DNA from: Ralstonia sp. RRA
GTDB taxonomy: Bacteria; Pseudomonadota; Gammaproteobacteria; Burkholderiales; Burkholderiaceae
DNA length: 64,000 bases
Direction: 5' to 3'
Assembly: GCF_037023145.1 (NCBI RefSeq)
Contig: NZ_CP146092.1
Span: forward strand, 1,919,208 to 1,983,207
This document shows, piece after piece, positions 1 through 8,637 of the stretch. The position numbers and the translations under genes were made by a program. A model generated the notes under the pieces. That model saw only the letters and a program-made list of their open reading frames with translations, made no database searches and had not been told where the DNA came from. Each line of letters starts with the position of its first letter. Position 1 is the stretch's first letter.

Positions 1-1184
1 CCGATCGACTTGGGCGGCGCAAGCTGTTCTTCATCACGCTCGGTGTCTATATCTCGGCCACTGCTGCGACGGCGTTCTCGTGGAGCTTCGCCAGCCTCGT
101 CGTCTTTCGCTTGCTCACAGGCGCGGGGATCGGCGGGGAATACGCGGCCATCAACTCGACGATTCAGGAACTGACACCGGCACGCGTGCGCGGCTGGACG
201 GACCTCGCCATCAACGGCACGTTCTGGGTGGGCGCGGCATTGGGCGCAGGGGCATCGCTGTGGCTGCTGGCCCCGGCGCACCTGCCCATCGACACAGGCT
301 GGCGGCTGTGCTTCTTCATCGGGGCGGTGCTGGGGTTGGTCATCCTGGTCATGCGCTTCTGGATTCCTGAGAGCCCACGCTGGCTGCTCACACGCAGCCG
401 GCACGATGAGGCACAGGCGATCGTCGATCGCATCGAGCGTGAGGTGGCCGCGCGTGGCCACCGCTTTGACAATGCGCCGCTCCCCGCACTGCGCCTGCGC
501 AATCGCAGCCATCCCGGCCTGCTGGAAGTCGCGCGCGTGCTGCTCGTACAGCACCGCCGGCGCGCGCTGGTCGGCCTCGCGCTGATGGCCGCGCAGGCCT
601 TCTTCTACAACGCGATCTTCTTCACCTATGCGCTGGTGCTGACCGATTTCTACGACGTGCCCGCCACGAAGGTCGGCACGTACCTGCTGCCATTTGCGCT
701 GGGCAACTTTCTCGGGCCGCTACTGCTTGGCCGATTGTTCGATGTGCTGGGCCGGCGCACGATGATCGCCGCCACCTACGCGATCAGTGGTGTGCTGTTG
801 CTCGCCAGCGGTGCGCTGTTCAACGCTGGTGCGCTCGACAGCACCACGCAGACGCTCGCATGGACGGTGGTGTTCTTCTTTGCATCGGCGGCCGCCAGCT
901 CGGCCTACCTGACGGTGAGCGAGACCTTTCCGTTGGAAGTGCGAGCGCTAGCCATTGCGCTGTTCTATGCCGTGGGCACAGGGCTGGGCGGTGTCGCAGG
1001 CCCCGCGCTGTTCGGTTGGCTGATCGATACGCACGCGCGCAGCGCGGTCTTTGCCGGCTACGCTTTCGGTGCGGTGCTCATGCTTCTGGCCGCTGCCGTA
1101 CAGGCACGTTGGGGGACTGCCGCCGAGCGCAAACCGCTGGAACAGGTTGCCGCGCCGCTGTCTGCGGATGACGGTGTCGCTTGA
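1..1184 (+). CDS. MFS transporter (5' truncated by window edge)
   Basis: This is the C-terminal three quarters or so of a major facilitator superfamily permease of the sugar/metabolite:proton symporter type. The reading frame is open from base 3. The first visible residues are DRLGRRK, the diagnostic loop 2-3 motif of MFS carriers, so only about the first two helices lie outside the window. GAGIGGEYAA follows and then PESPRWLL, the motif after helix 6. A second GRRTM-type loop repeats the pattern in the C-terminal half (RLFDVLGRRT), and several hydrophobic helices run to about residue 340. The stop is TGA at 1182-1184. The substrate cannot be told from sequence alone; the GAGIGGEY stretch resembles metabolite/proton symporters for aromatic acids or sugars. 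No operon partner is visible downstream, where an 84-base gap precedes the HIT gene. Confidence 0.9.
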   Translation, partial: DRLGRRKLFFITLGVYISATAATAFSWSFASLVVFRLLTGAGIGGEYAAINSTIQELTPARVRGWTDLAINGTFWVGAALGAGASLWLLAPAHLPIDTGWRLCFFIGAVLGLVILVMRFWIPESPRWLLTRSRHDEAQAIVDRIEREVAARGHRFDNAPLPALRLRNRSHPGLLEVARVLLVQHRRRALVGLALMAAQAFFYNAIFFTYALVLTDFYDVPATKVGTYLLPFALGNFLGPLLLGRLFDVLGRRTMIAATYAISGVLLLASGALFNAGALDSTTQTLAWTVVFFFASAAASSAYLTVSETFPLEVRALAIALFYAVGTGLGGVAGPALFGWLIDTHARSAVFAGYAFGAVLMLLAAAVQARWGTAAERKPLEQVAAPLSADDGVA

Positions 1185-1268
1185 TCTACGCCAATTTCAC
1201 GCCACGCGTGCCCCCGCCTGTGGCAGATATACTGCGCGCTGCCCTTTCCTGTTTTGCCGGAGACATCC

Positions 1269-1703
1269 ATGCCTGACGCGACGTACAACGACCAGAACAT
1301 CTTCGCCAAGATCCTGCGCGGCGAGCTGCCCTGCATCAAGGTGTATGAAGACGACCACACCATCGCTTTCATGGACATCATGCCGCAGGCCGACGGCCAT
1401 GTTCTGGTGCTGCCCAAGGAAGGCGCGGCGGAGCTGTTCGACCTGTCGGATGAGGCCGCCTCGGCCGCCATCCGTACCACGCGCAAGCTGGCCCGCGCCG
1501 TACGCACGGCCTTCACGCCGCCGGGCATTGCCATCTTCCAGCTCAATGGCAGCGCTGCCGGCCAGACCGTGCCGCACGTGCACTTCCACGTACTGCCGCG
1601 CTACAGCGATACGCCGCTGCAACCGCACGCCCGCGTGCAGGCGGATTCGGACAAGCTCAAGGCGCACGCTGAAAAGATCATCGCGGCACTGCAAGCCGAG
1701 TAA
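1269..1703 (+). CDS. HIT-family (HINT-like) nucleotide-binding protein
   Basis: Histidine-triad protein of 144 residues, the usual length for HinT/HIT proteins that hydrolyse nucleoside phosphoramidates or adenylylated substrates in the cytosol. The catalytic triad is visible as H103-V-H105-F-H107 in VPHVHFHVLPRY. The N-terminal half carries the usual IFAKILRGELPC and DIMPQADGHVLVLPK segments. I chose the ATG at 1269 because a GGAG ribosome-binding site lies 6 bases upstream; an in-frame TTG at 1254 lacks one. It is monocistronic between a transporter gene and a convergent efflux operon whose last stop codon is 9 bases away. The family assignment is secure, but the physiological substrate is unknown. 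Confidence 0.92.
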   Translation: MPDATYNDQNIFAKILRGELPCIKVYEDDHTIAFMDIMPQADGHVLVLPKEGAAELFDLSDEAASAAIRTTRKLARAVRTAFTPPGIAIFQLNGSAAGQTVPHVHFHVLPRYSDTPLQPHARVQADSDKLKAHAEKIIAALQAE

Positions 1704-1712
1704 GTTCTCCTG

Positions 1713-4700
1713 CTACGGCGCAGCGGATGGCAGTGCCGCATCCTCCTGCGCCATTGCGCCGTCCCGCTCGTCATCACGTCGATACGCCAGCCGGTACAAC
1801 ACCGGCAGCACCAGCAGCGTCAGCGCCGTCGACGACAGGATCCCACCGATCACCACGGTTGCCAGCGGACGCTGCACCTCCGCACCTGTGCCGGTCGCCA
1901 GCGCCATCGGTACGAAACCGAGCGACGCCACCAGCGCCGTCATCAGCACCGGGCGCAAGCGCGTCAGCGCCCCTTCCCGCACGGCCTCATCGACGGACTG
2001 TCCGCCCTCACGCAGGCTGCGGATAAAGCTCAGCATCACCAACCCGTTCAGCACCGCCACGCCCGACAGCGCGATAAAGCCCACCGCTGCAGAGATCGAC
2101 AGCGGAATGCCCCGCAACGCCAGTGCCAGGATGCCGCCCGACAGTGCAAACGGAATGCCGGAGAACACCAGCAAACCATCCTTCAGGTTGCCGAACATCA
2201 TGAACAGCAGCGTCAGCACCATCGCCAACGCCAACGGCACCACGATCTGCAGGCGCTCGGTGGCCGATTGCAACTGCTCGAACTGACCGCCCCATGCCAT
2301 CCAGTAGCCCGTCGGCAGGTGCACTTGTGCATCGAGCACGGCCTGCGCCTCCTCCACGAACGAAGCGATGTCGCGCCCGCGCACATTGGCGCTGACGACA
2401 ATGCGCCGCTTGCCATCTTCGCGGCTGACCTGGTTGGGGCCGGTGACCTCGTTGAGCGTTGCCACATCGGAGAGCGGCACGTAACCCTGCCCGTTGGGCA
2501 GCGCGAGCGGCAGACGGCCGAGCGCGGCGGGGTCACTGCGCAAGGTTTCCGGCAGACGCACCACGATGCCGAAACGGCGATCGCCCTGGAACACCGTGCC
2601 GGCATCCTTGCCGCCAATGGCCGCCGACACCGTGCCCTGAATCACGCCGATGGACAACCCATAGCGCGCCGCCTTGTCGCGGTCGATGTCGACGTTGAGA
2701 AATGGCAGGCCCCCTGTCTGCTCGATCTTCACCTCAGTGGCGCCGGCGAGCTTGCCGAGTTGCGCCGCCACGATCCTTGCCTGCGCTTCGAGCACGGTCA
2801 TGTCGTCGCCGAACAGCTTGACGGCTACGTCGCTGCGCACGCCAGAGATCAGCTCGTTGAAGCGCAGCTGGATCGGCTGTGAGAGCTCGTACGCGTTACC
2901 GGGCAGTGCTTCGACCGTGGTGCGAATGTCGGCGAGCAGTTGATCGCGGTTGCGGCGTTTGCCGTCGGAGCCGGTGGGCCAGTCCTTCTCCGGTTTGAGC
3001 ATGATGTAGCCGTCGGAGATGCTGGGCGGCATCACGTCGGTTGCCACCTCGGCCGTACCGGTGCGGGCGAACACGCGTTCAATCTCGGGGAATTTCGCCT
3101 TGAGCGTGCGCTCGATCTGCATCTGCATCTCCAGCGATTGCGCCAGACCCGTACCGGGCACGCGCATCGCCTGGATGGAGAAATCACCTTCGTTCAGGTT
3201 GGGCACGAACTCTGCGCCGAGGCGCGTGGCGGCGACCAACGAGACCGTCACTGCGACAGCGGCAAAGGTCAGCACCACAGCCGGTGCGGCCAGCACGCGT
3301 TCAAGCAGCGGGGCGTACACGCGGCGCGCCCAGCCCATCAGGCGGTTCTCCTTCTCTGCCACACGAGCACCAATGAACAGCGCCACCGCCGCCGGCACAA
3401 ACGTGATGGAGAGGATCATGGCCGCAGCCAACGCCAACACCACGGTGATGGCCATCGGGTGGAACATCTTGCCTTCCACACCTGAGAGCGCAAAGATCGG
3501 CAGGTACACGACCATGATGATGAGCTGGCCGTACAGCAGCGGGCGACGTGCCTCGCGGGCAGCTTCAAACACTTCTTCAAAGCGCTCGGCGCGTGTGAGT
3601 GGTCGGCCGCGCGCTTCCTGCGCATGCGCCAGGCGCCGCACGCAGTTCTCGACGATCACCACCGCACCGTCGACGATGATGCCGAAGTCCAGCGCACCCA
3701 GACTCATCAGGTTGGCGCTGACCTTGGCCGACACCATGCCGCTGAAGGTCATCAGCATCGACAGCGGGATCACCAGCGCAGTGAGCACCGCTGCGCGCAA
3801 GTTGCCGAGGAAGAGGAACAGGACAGCCATGACCAGGATGGCGCCTTCCAGCAGGTTCTTCTTGACCGTGGCGATGGCCTTGTCGACGAGCACTGTGCGG
3901 TCATACACGGATTCCACGCGAATACCCGCCGGCAGCGTCTTGCGGATCTCCTGCACGCGCTTGTCCACCACCTGCGACACCGTGCGGCTGTTTTCGCCCA
4001 TCAGCAAGAATGCAGTGCCGAGTACGACTTCGCGCCCGTTGCTGGTGGCTGCGCCCGTGCGCAACTCACTGCCGCTCTCGATGGTGGCTACATCACGCAG
4101 GCGCACAGGTGTGCCGTTGGGGCTCGCCAGCACGACGTTGCCGATGTCGGCCGCCTCGCGCAGCTGGCCCGGCGCACGCACGAGGTATTGCTCGCCCTTG
4201 CGCTCGATGTAGCCGGCGCCGACGTTGGCGTTGTTGCGATCGAGCGCCGCCACCACGTCAGCCAGCGTGAGCTTGTACGAGGCCAGGCGCTCCGGGCTGG
4301 TTGCTACCAGAAATTCCTTGGCAAACCCGCCGATGGTGTTCACTTCCGTCACGCCCGGCACATTGCGGATCTGTGGGCGGATCACCCAGTCCTGCAGCTC
4401 GCGCAGGTCGGCCGGCGTGTAGGCGGTGCCGTCCGGCTTGCGCGCGTTGGCATCGGCCTCGACGGTCCAGAGATAGATTTCGCCCAGCCCCGTGGAAACC
4501 GGGCCCATGCTCGGCGCCATACCGGCTGGCAGTTGCTCCTTGGCAGCCTGCAGGCGTTCGCTCACCAGCTGGCGGGCGAAATAGATGTCAGTCCCTTCCT
4601 TGAAGATCACCGTCACCTGCGACAGGCCGTAGCGTGACAGCGAGCGCGTCTGCTCCAGCTTCGGCAGCCCGGCCATGGCCGTTTCCAGCGGGTAGGTGAC

Positions 4701-4892
4701 GCGCTGCTCGGTTTCCAGCGGTGAATAGCCCGGTGCCGGTGTGTTGATCTGCACCTGCACATTGGTGATGTCGGGCACCGCATCGATGGACAGTCGCGTG
4801 TAGCTGTACGCGCCGAATGCGGCAGCGGCCAGCACAGCCAGCAGTACCAGCCAGCGCTGGGCAATGACGGTACGCAGAAGGCGTTCGAACAT
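1713..4892 (-). CDS. czcA: Heavy-metal RND efflux pump, inner-membrane subunit (CzcA/HME1-like)
   Basis: Inner-membrane proton/cation antiporter of a tripartite heavy-metal resistance-nodulation-division system, 1,059 residues, the usual length. The transmembrane helix 4 signature is DFGIIVDGAVVIVEN, with Asp402, Asp408 and Glu415 at exactly the positions known to be essential in CzcA of Cupriavidus metallidurans. This D-D-E pattern is typical of pumps for divalent cations (Zn, Co, Cd), whereas copper/silver CusA pumps differ here. The N-terminus (first helix, then SIDAVPDITNVQVQINT) and the two large periplasmic loops are intact. It is the last gene of the operon, 10 bases downstream of the adaptor gene. 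Substrate is inferred from the motif; the upstream operator (see 7844-7871) looks copper-type, so specificity is open. Confidence 0.9.
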   Translation of the reverse strand: MFERLLRTVIAQRWLVLLAVLAAAAFGAYSYTRLSIDAVPDITNVQVQINTPAPGYSPLETEQRVTYPLETAMAGLPKLEQTRSLSRYGLSQVTVIFKEGTDIYFARQLVSERLQAAKEQLPAGMAPSMGPVSTGLGEIYLWTVEADANARKPDGTAYTPADLRELQDWVIRPQIRNVPGVTEVNTIGGFAKEFLVATSPERLASYKLTLADVVAALDRNNANVGAGYIERKGEQYLVRAPGQLREAADIGNVVLASPNGTPVRLRDVATIESGSELRTGAATSNGREVVLGTAFLLMGENSRTVSQVVDKRVQEIRKTLPAGIRVESVYDRTVLVDKAIATVKKNLLEGAILVMAVLFLFLGNLRAAVLTALVIPLSMLMTFSGMVSAKVSANLMSLGALDFGIIVDGAVVIVENCVRRLAHAQEARGRPLTRAERFEEVFEAAREARRPLLYGQLIIMVVYLPIFALSGVEGKMFHPMAITVVLALAAAMILSITFVPAAVALFIGARVAEKENRLMGWARRVYAPLLERVLAAPAVVLTFAAVAVTVSLVAATRLGAEFVPNLNEGDFSIQAMRVPGTGLAQSLEMQMQIERTLKAKFPEIERVFARTGTAEVATDVMPPSISDGYIMLKPEKDWPTGSDGKRRNRDQLLADIRTTVEALPGNAYELSQPIQLRFNELISGVRSDVAVKLFGDDMTVLEAQARIVAAQLGKLAGATEVKIEQTGGLPFLNVDIDRDKAARYGLSIGVIQGTVSAAIGGKDAGTVFQGDRRFGIVVRLPETLRSDPAALGRLPLALPNGQGYVPLSDVATLNEVTGPNQVSREDGKRRIVVSANVRGRDIASFVEEAQAVLDAQVHLPTGYWMAWGGQFEQLQSATERLQIVVPLALAMVLTLLFMMFGNLKDGLLVFSGIPFALSGGILALALRGIPLSISAAVGFIALSGVAVLNGLVMLSFIRSLREGGQSVDEAVREGALTRLRPVLMTALVASLGFVPMALATGTGAEVQRPLATVVIGGILSSTALTLLVLPVLYRLAYRRDDERDGAMAQEDAALPSAAP

Positions 4893-4902
4893 GGTGCGCC
4901 TC

Positions 4903-6093
4903 TCAGTGGCCGTGGTCTGCAGACTTACCGGCTTCCGCCTTCAGCACGTAGCTGTTGGCGGCGGCATAGCGCGTGCCTGCGGGCAGGCCTTCGACGATCT
5001 CTGTCCAGGTGCCGTCGGTACGGCCGGTCTTGACCGGGCGCACTTCGAATCCGGTGGGCACAGGGACGAACACCGATGGTTTTTCGTCCACCGTTTGCAC
5101 AGCGTCGGCGCGCACGGCCACGGGCACCTGCGTGCGGCCCGACTCCACCGCCACGTTGACGAACATGCCTGGGCGCCAGGCCAGCTTGGGGTTGTCTAAC
5201 GTCACACGCGCAGGTGCCGTGCGTGTCTGCTCGCCCAGCAATGCGCCCACGTACGACACCTTGCCCTGCACGGCGGTACCGGTGGCAGTGGCATGGACGG
5301 TGGCGGCGGCGTTGGTGGTCACGGCTTCCAGGTCCTTGGCGGTAATCGAGAAATCTGCCCACACAGTGCGCAGATCAGCCACGGTAAAGACTGCCGTCTC
5401 GGCCTGCACCGCCTCGCCTTGCGACAAATGCTTGGCAACCACCACACCATCAAACGGCGCGCGCAGCTCGAAGCGGTTGAGCGTCGACCCTGATGGTGCC
5501 GCGCCAATGGCCATCAACTTCTGGCGCGCGTTGTTCGCCGCAATGCGTGCTTCCTGCAACGACGTGCGGGCCTGCTGGTAGTCCTGCTCGGCGGCAATGC
5601 CCTGCTCCCACAGGCGCTTCTCGCGCGTGTGGGTTTCCTGCGCCAGTGCCAGGCGCTGTTGCGCGGCCTGCAACTCGCTGCGCTGGTCTGACAGCGCGGG
5701 GCTCGACAGCACGGCAAGCAGTTGGCCTTGCTTGACAGGCTGGCCCAGCTCCACCGCCACCTTCTCGGCCACGCCCGCCACGCGCGGCACCACGTGTGCG
5801 GTGCGATCTTCGTTGAGCTTGATCTCGCCAGGCAGGACGACTTCCGTGCGCAGCTCCGTCGCACCCGCTGTCTCCACGCCAATCTTGGCGTTGGAAATGG
5901 CCTCGGCCGTCATGGCGAGCGTCTCGGCGTGCGGCGCCTCGGCCCGCTCTGCTGCGGCGGGCGCGGGTGCGGCTTCTGCCTCGGTGGTAGCGGCCTGGCG
6001 TGCGCCCATGCCGAACCACAGCCCGGCGGCGGCCAATGTGCCCAGCACGACGATGAGCGCGATGGCGCGCCGTTGTTGCGGTGGAAGTGTCAT
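4903..6093 (-). CDS. czcB: RND efflux periplasmic adaptor (CzcB-like membrane fusion protein)
   Basis: Periplasmic adaptor that bridges the RND pump and the outer-membrane channel; 396 residues. One N-terminal hydrophobic segment (residues about 9-29) anchors or exports it. An Ala/Glu-rich linker follows, then the barrel/lipoyl halves: VVLPGEIKLNEDRTAHVVPRV, VELGQPVKQGQLLAVLSSP and, after an alpha-hairpin (residues about 135-190), FELRAPFDGVVVAKHLSQGE. The C-terminus ends in DHGH, a short His-containing tail that could touch metal. It lies 24 bases after czcC and 10 before czcA, so the three are co-transcribed. Length and domain order match CzcB/CusB adaptors. An extended His-rich N-terminal metal-binding domain, present in some CzcB proteins, is not seen. 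Confidence 0.88.
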   Translation of the reverse strand: MTLPPQQRRAIALIVVLGTLAAAGLWFGMGARQAATTEAEAAPAPAAAERAEAPHAETLAMTAEAISNAKIGVETAGATELRTEVVLPGEIKLNEDRTAHVVPRVAGVAEKVAVELGQPVKQGQLLAVLSSPALSDQRSELQAAQQRLALAQETHTREKRLWEQGIAAEQDYQQARTSLQEARIAANNARQKLMAIGAAPSGSTLNRFELRAPFDGVVVAKHLSQGEAVQAETAVFTVADLRTVWADFSITAKDLEAVTTNAAATVHATATGTAVQGKVSYVGALLGEQTRTAPARVTLDNPKLAWRPGMFVNVAVESGRTQVPVAVRADAVQTVDEKPSVFVPVPTGFEVRPVKTGRTDGTWTEIVEGLPAGTRYAAANSYVLKAEAGKSADHGH

Positions 6094-6117
6094 GTCAGCA
6101 AAGTGAGAGATGCCGGA

Positions 6118-7407
6118 TCACCGGCCGAGAATGCGATCGATGCCGGCTGCCGCCTGGTGTGCGCGCGACAACGCGGCCAGGTACTGCGCACGCGCCTGAA
6201 ACAGCGTGCGCTGGGCATCCAGCACATCGAGAAAGTTGAACTTGCCGGCATCAAAGCCAATGCGCGCGGCGTCATAGGCACGCTGCGCGCCAGGCAGCAC
6301 GTCCTGACGCAGCGACTGCACAGCGGTGCGCGCCGCATCGAGCCGGGCAACGTCCTGGGCCAGGGTGGCGTTCTGTTCGAGCTGCAGCGCGCGGTAGTCT
6401 TCAAAGGCCTTGTCGGCCAGGCGCTGTGCTTCAAGCAGGTTGCCCTGGTTGCGGTCAAACAACGGCAGCGGCACGGCAATGCCGAGCACCGCCATGTTGT
6501 TGTTCGCGCTGCTGTCACGCTTGACCCCCACGTTGACCGTCACATCGGGCACGCGCTTGCTGCGCTCGACGTTGGCGAGTGCCTGGCGGCGGTCGATCTC
6601 CAGCCGGGCGCGGACTGCACGGGGGGTGTTGTCCAGTGTGGTGGTGGCCTGACGCGCTTCGCGCGGTACGACGGGCAGCGTCTCGGCACTGCCGTCAGCT
6701 TCCGGCGCGGCCGCCGCCCCGCCCCAGAATGCAGACAACGCGCGCTGCGCGACCAGCAACTCAGCACCCGCATCGCGCAACTCAATGGCAGCGCTGGCAC
6801 GCGCCACGCCCGCCTTGGTCTGCTCTACGGGCGACACCTTGCCCGCTTGCACGCGCCGCGCGGCAGCCGACTCCGCCTGCGCAGCCAGCGTGTCGGAGGC
6901 CTGCGCCAGCGTCAGGCGCTCCTGCGCAATCAGCAAGTCAAAGAACGTGCGTGTCACGTCGGCGCGCAACTCGGCGCGCAGGACTGCCGCATCTTGCGTG
7001 ACGGCGTCACGCCCCAGCTCGGCTGCACGCGTACGGGCTGCGCGCTTGCCGCCAAGCTCCAGCGGGATATTGAGTTGCGCCGTCATGGTGGCGCGGTTGC
7101 GGCGCACGTCTTCGGTGATGAACACGGCCTCGGGGTTGCGCAGGCGGCTCGCCTGATCCAGCGCACCTTCACTGGCGGCAATCTCGTAGCCCGCCGCCGC
7201 CAGCGCGGGATGCGTCTGCATGGCGCGCTCCACCGCCTGCTGCAGCGTCACGCGTTCTGTCTGGCCGGCAACCACATCGGCGGAGACCGTTGCAGAAAGG
7301 GCTGCCGGGGTGACTGGGTCAGTTGCCGCCACGGCAGCCAAAGGCGCGGCCAGAAGGCACGCAAGGGCCGCTCCAACGGGCCGATAGAGCCAGGGCTTGC
7401 CGTCCAT
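6118..7407 (-). CDS. czcC: RND efflux outer-membrane channel (CzcC-like, TolC family)
   Basis: Outer-membrane factor of the heavy-metal efflux complex, about 429 residues. It has a signal peptide ending near VAATD and two repeats of the outer membrane efflux (OEP) fold. The first OEP repeat begins VTLQQAVERAMQTHPALAAAG and the second covers the segment with KRVPDVTVNVGVKRDSS. The ATG at 7407 is used: the stop of the upstream PYTDG-repeat gene (TGA, 7409-7407) shares its A with this start (TGATG), a sign of translational coupling. A GTG one codon earlier is also possible. No lipobox cysteine is evident at the signal-peptide end. Downstream, czcB follows after 24 bases. Confidence 0.88.
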   Translation of the reverse strand: MDGKPWLYRPVGAALACLLAAPLAAVAATDPVTPAALSATVSADVVAGQTERVTLQQAVERAMQTHPALAAAGYEIAASEGALDQASRLRNPEAVFITEDVRRNRATMTAQLNIPLELGGKRAARTRAAELGRDAVTQDAAVLRAELRADVTRTFFDLLIAQERLTLAQASDTLAAQAESAAARRVQAGKVSPVEQTKAGVARASAAIELRDAGAELLVAQRALSAFWGGAAAAPEADGSAETLPVVPREARQATTTLDNTPRAVRARLEIDRRQALANVERSKRVPDVTVNVGVKRDSSANNNMAVLGIAVPLPLFDRNQGNLLEAQRLADKAFEDYRALQLEQNATLAQDVARLDAARTAVQSLRQDVLPGAQRAYDAARIGFDAGKFNFLDVLDAQRTLFQARAQYLAALSRAHQAAAGIDRILGR

Positions 7408-7754
7408 CACACGAGAGCGCCGTCGGTGTACGGATTGCGCTCGCGCGGGCCACGCGTGTCGGTCAGGCCGCCATCGGTGTACGGGTCGCGCGGGCCGATA
7501 CGGGCTTCGAGCACGGCTTGCGCAGCAGCACCGTCGGTGTACGGATCGCGTGCGCCGGTTCTGGCGCCGTCGGTGTAGGGGTCACGCTGGCCAGCCTTGG
7601 CCAGCGGCGCGGCCATCGACTTGACCTGTCCCATCTGCGGCAGACAGCAGGCGTCGTGGTGGTCTTGCGCGGCCACGGCAGTGCCGGACGCCATCAACGC
7701 CGCCAGCGCGGCAGAAGCAGCCAGGGGCAGTACACGTTGGAATCGAATCGCCAT
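7407..7754 (-). CDS. Small exported protein with four [DN]PYTDG repeats, first gene of efflux operon
   Basis: Exported protein of 115 residues. Residues 1-29 form a clear signal peptide ending in AVAA. The mature protein starts with a potential metal-ligand cluster, DHHDACC. Four copies of a heptapeptide-like unit follow: RDPYTDG, RDPYTDG, RDPYTDG and RNPYTDG, separated by 7-16 variable residues rich in Arg, Ala and Gly. It heads the heavy-metal efflux operon and its stop codon overlaps the czcC start, so its expression is tied to the pump. I do not recognise a named domain. Its place and the His/Cys cluster suggest a periplasmic metal-responsive or metal-binding accessory, which is inference. 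Translation of the repeats is unambiguous, and the opposite-strand open frames here are shadows. Confidence 0.82.
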   Translation of the reverse strand: MAIRFQRVLPLAASAALAALMASGTAVAAQDHHDACCLPQMGQVKSMAAPLAKAGQRDPYTDGARTGARDPYTDGAAAQAVLEARIGPRDPYTDGGLTDTRGPRERNPYTDGALV

Positions 7755-7843
7755 GATGCTCTCCTTGGATAACCCGACACCAGCAAGACAGGAAGGGGGG
7801 CGGTGTCAGTGGGGCCAGTCTAGGGAGGGGGTCGCCACGCGGG

Positions 7844-7871
7844 CATGACCTGAACATGACAAACTTGTCAT
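7844..7871. promoter_or_regulatory. CusR/CopR-type operator between efflux operon and two-component genes
   Basis: An inverted repeat ATGACAA-AC-TTGTCAT (7856-7871) lies midway between the divergent efflux operon (start 7754) and the response-regulator gene (start 7963). It matches the known E. coli CusR box core, ATGACAA-NN-TTGTCAT. An extra direct copy of CATGAC at 7844 sits 11 bases, one helical turn, from the CATGAC at 7855, as expected for tandem OmpR-family monomers. It could therefore control both divergent units. The match is seen directly; binding is inferred. Confidence 0.75.
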
Positions 7872-7962
7872 CTTCGGCCCCGCGGCTGGGGTTTTGGCAT
7901 ATCGTGGCGGCATCGGCAGCCAAGACGGGAGCGCTCTACCACGCGCGCCTGCAACTTTCATC

Positions 7963-8637
7963 ATGCGACTGCTCATCGTTGAAGACGAGCCCAAAGCGGG
8001 CGACTACCTCTTGAAGGGCCTGACGGAATCCGGCTTCGTGGCCGATCTCGCCCGCACCGGCCCGGACGGCCTCTTCCAGGCCATGGAACACGACTACGAC
8101 CTGATCGTGCTCGACGTCATGCTGCCCGGCATGGACGGCTGGCAGGTCATCCAACAATTGCGCCGCCACAAGAGCACACCGGTGCTGTTCCTGACCGCGC
8201 GTGATGATCTGAATGACCGCCTCAAGGGCTTGGAACTAGGTGCCGACGACTACCTCGTCAAACCCTTCGCCTTTGCCGAGCTGGTGGCGCGCGTGCGCAC
8301 CATCCTGCGGCGCGGCCCGCTGCGTGAAAACGAAGTCCTGGAAATCGCCGACCTGACCATCGACACCATCAAGCGCCGCGTCACACGTGCTGGACAACGC
8401 ATTGACCTGACCGCCAAGGAATACGCGCTGCTGCATCTGCTGGCACGCCGCGCAGGCGAGGTACTGTCGCGCTCGCTGATCGCCTCGCAGGTGTGGGACG
8501 TGAACTTCGACAGCAACACCAACGTGGTCGACGTGTCGATCCGGCGCCTGCGCGCCAAGGTGGATGACCCCTTCGAGCACAAGCTGATCCACACGTTGCG
8601 CGGCATGGGCTACGTGCTGGACGCGGTGGGTCGCTGA
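7963..8637 (+). CDS. Heavy-metal response regulator (OmpR family, CusR/CopR/CzcR type)
   Basis: Two-component response regulator of 224 residues with a receiver domain followed by a winged-helix OmpR-type DNA-binding domain. The phospho-acceptor is Asp51 in [14 protein letters not shown], with Thr78 (FLTARDD) and Lys100 (YLVKPFAF) completing the site. The effector domain contains [25 protein letters not shown] and the wing region [16 protein letters not shown]. The ATG at 7963 ([10 protein letters not shown]) is chosen because the receiver fold begins there; an in-frame upstream ATG at 7894 would add 23 unlike residues. It overlaps the sensor-kinase gene by one base (TGATG). The likely target is the ATGACAA-NN-TTGTCAT box between it and the efflux operon, which resembles CusR/CopR sites. 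Confidence 0.9.
   Translation: MRLLIVEDEPKAGDYLLKGLTESGFVADLARTGPDGLFQAMEHDYDLIVLDVMLPGMDGWQVIQQLRRHKSTPVLFLTARDDLNDRLKGLELGADDYLVKPFAFAELVARVRTILRRGPLRENEVLEIADLTIDTIKRRVTRAGQRIDLTAKEYALLHLLARRAGEVLSRSLIASQVWDVNFDSNTNVVDVSIRRLRAKVDDPFEHKLIHTLRGMGYVLDAVGR

Noticed and set aside
3019..4637. Long plus-strand frames opposite czcA
   Set aside because: Composition artefacts; czcA is intact with all motifs on the minus strand.
5722..7578. 618-codon plus-strand open frame opposite czcB/czcC
   Set aside because: Antisense shadow. The minus strand encodes intact czcB, czcC and the PYTDG protein, and the plus-strand peptide is low-complexity Arg/His/Gly.
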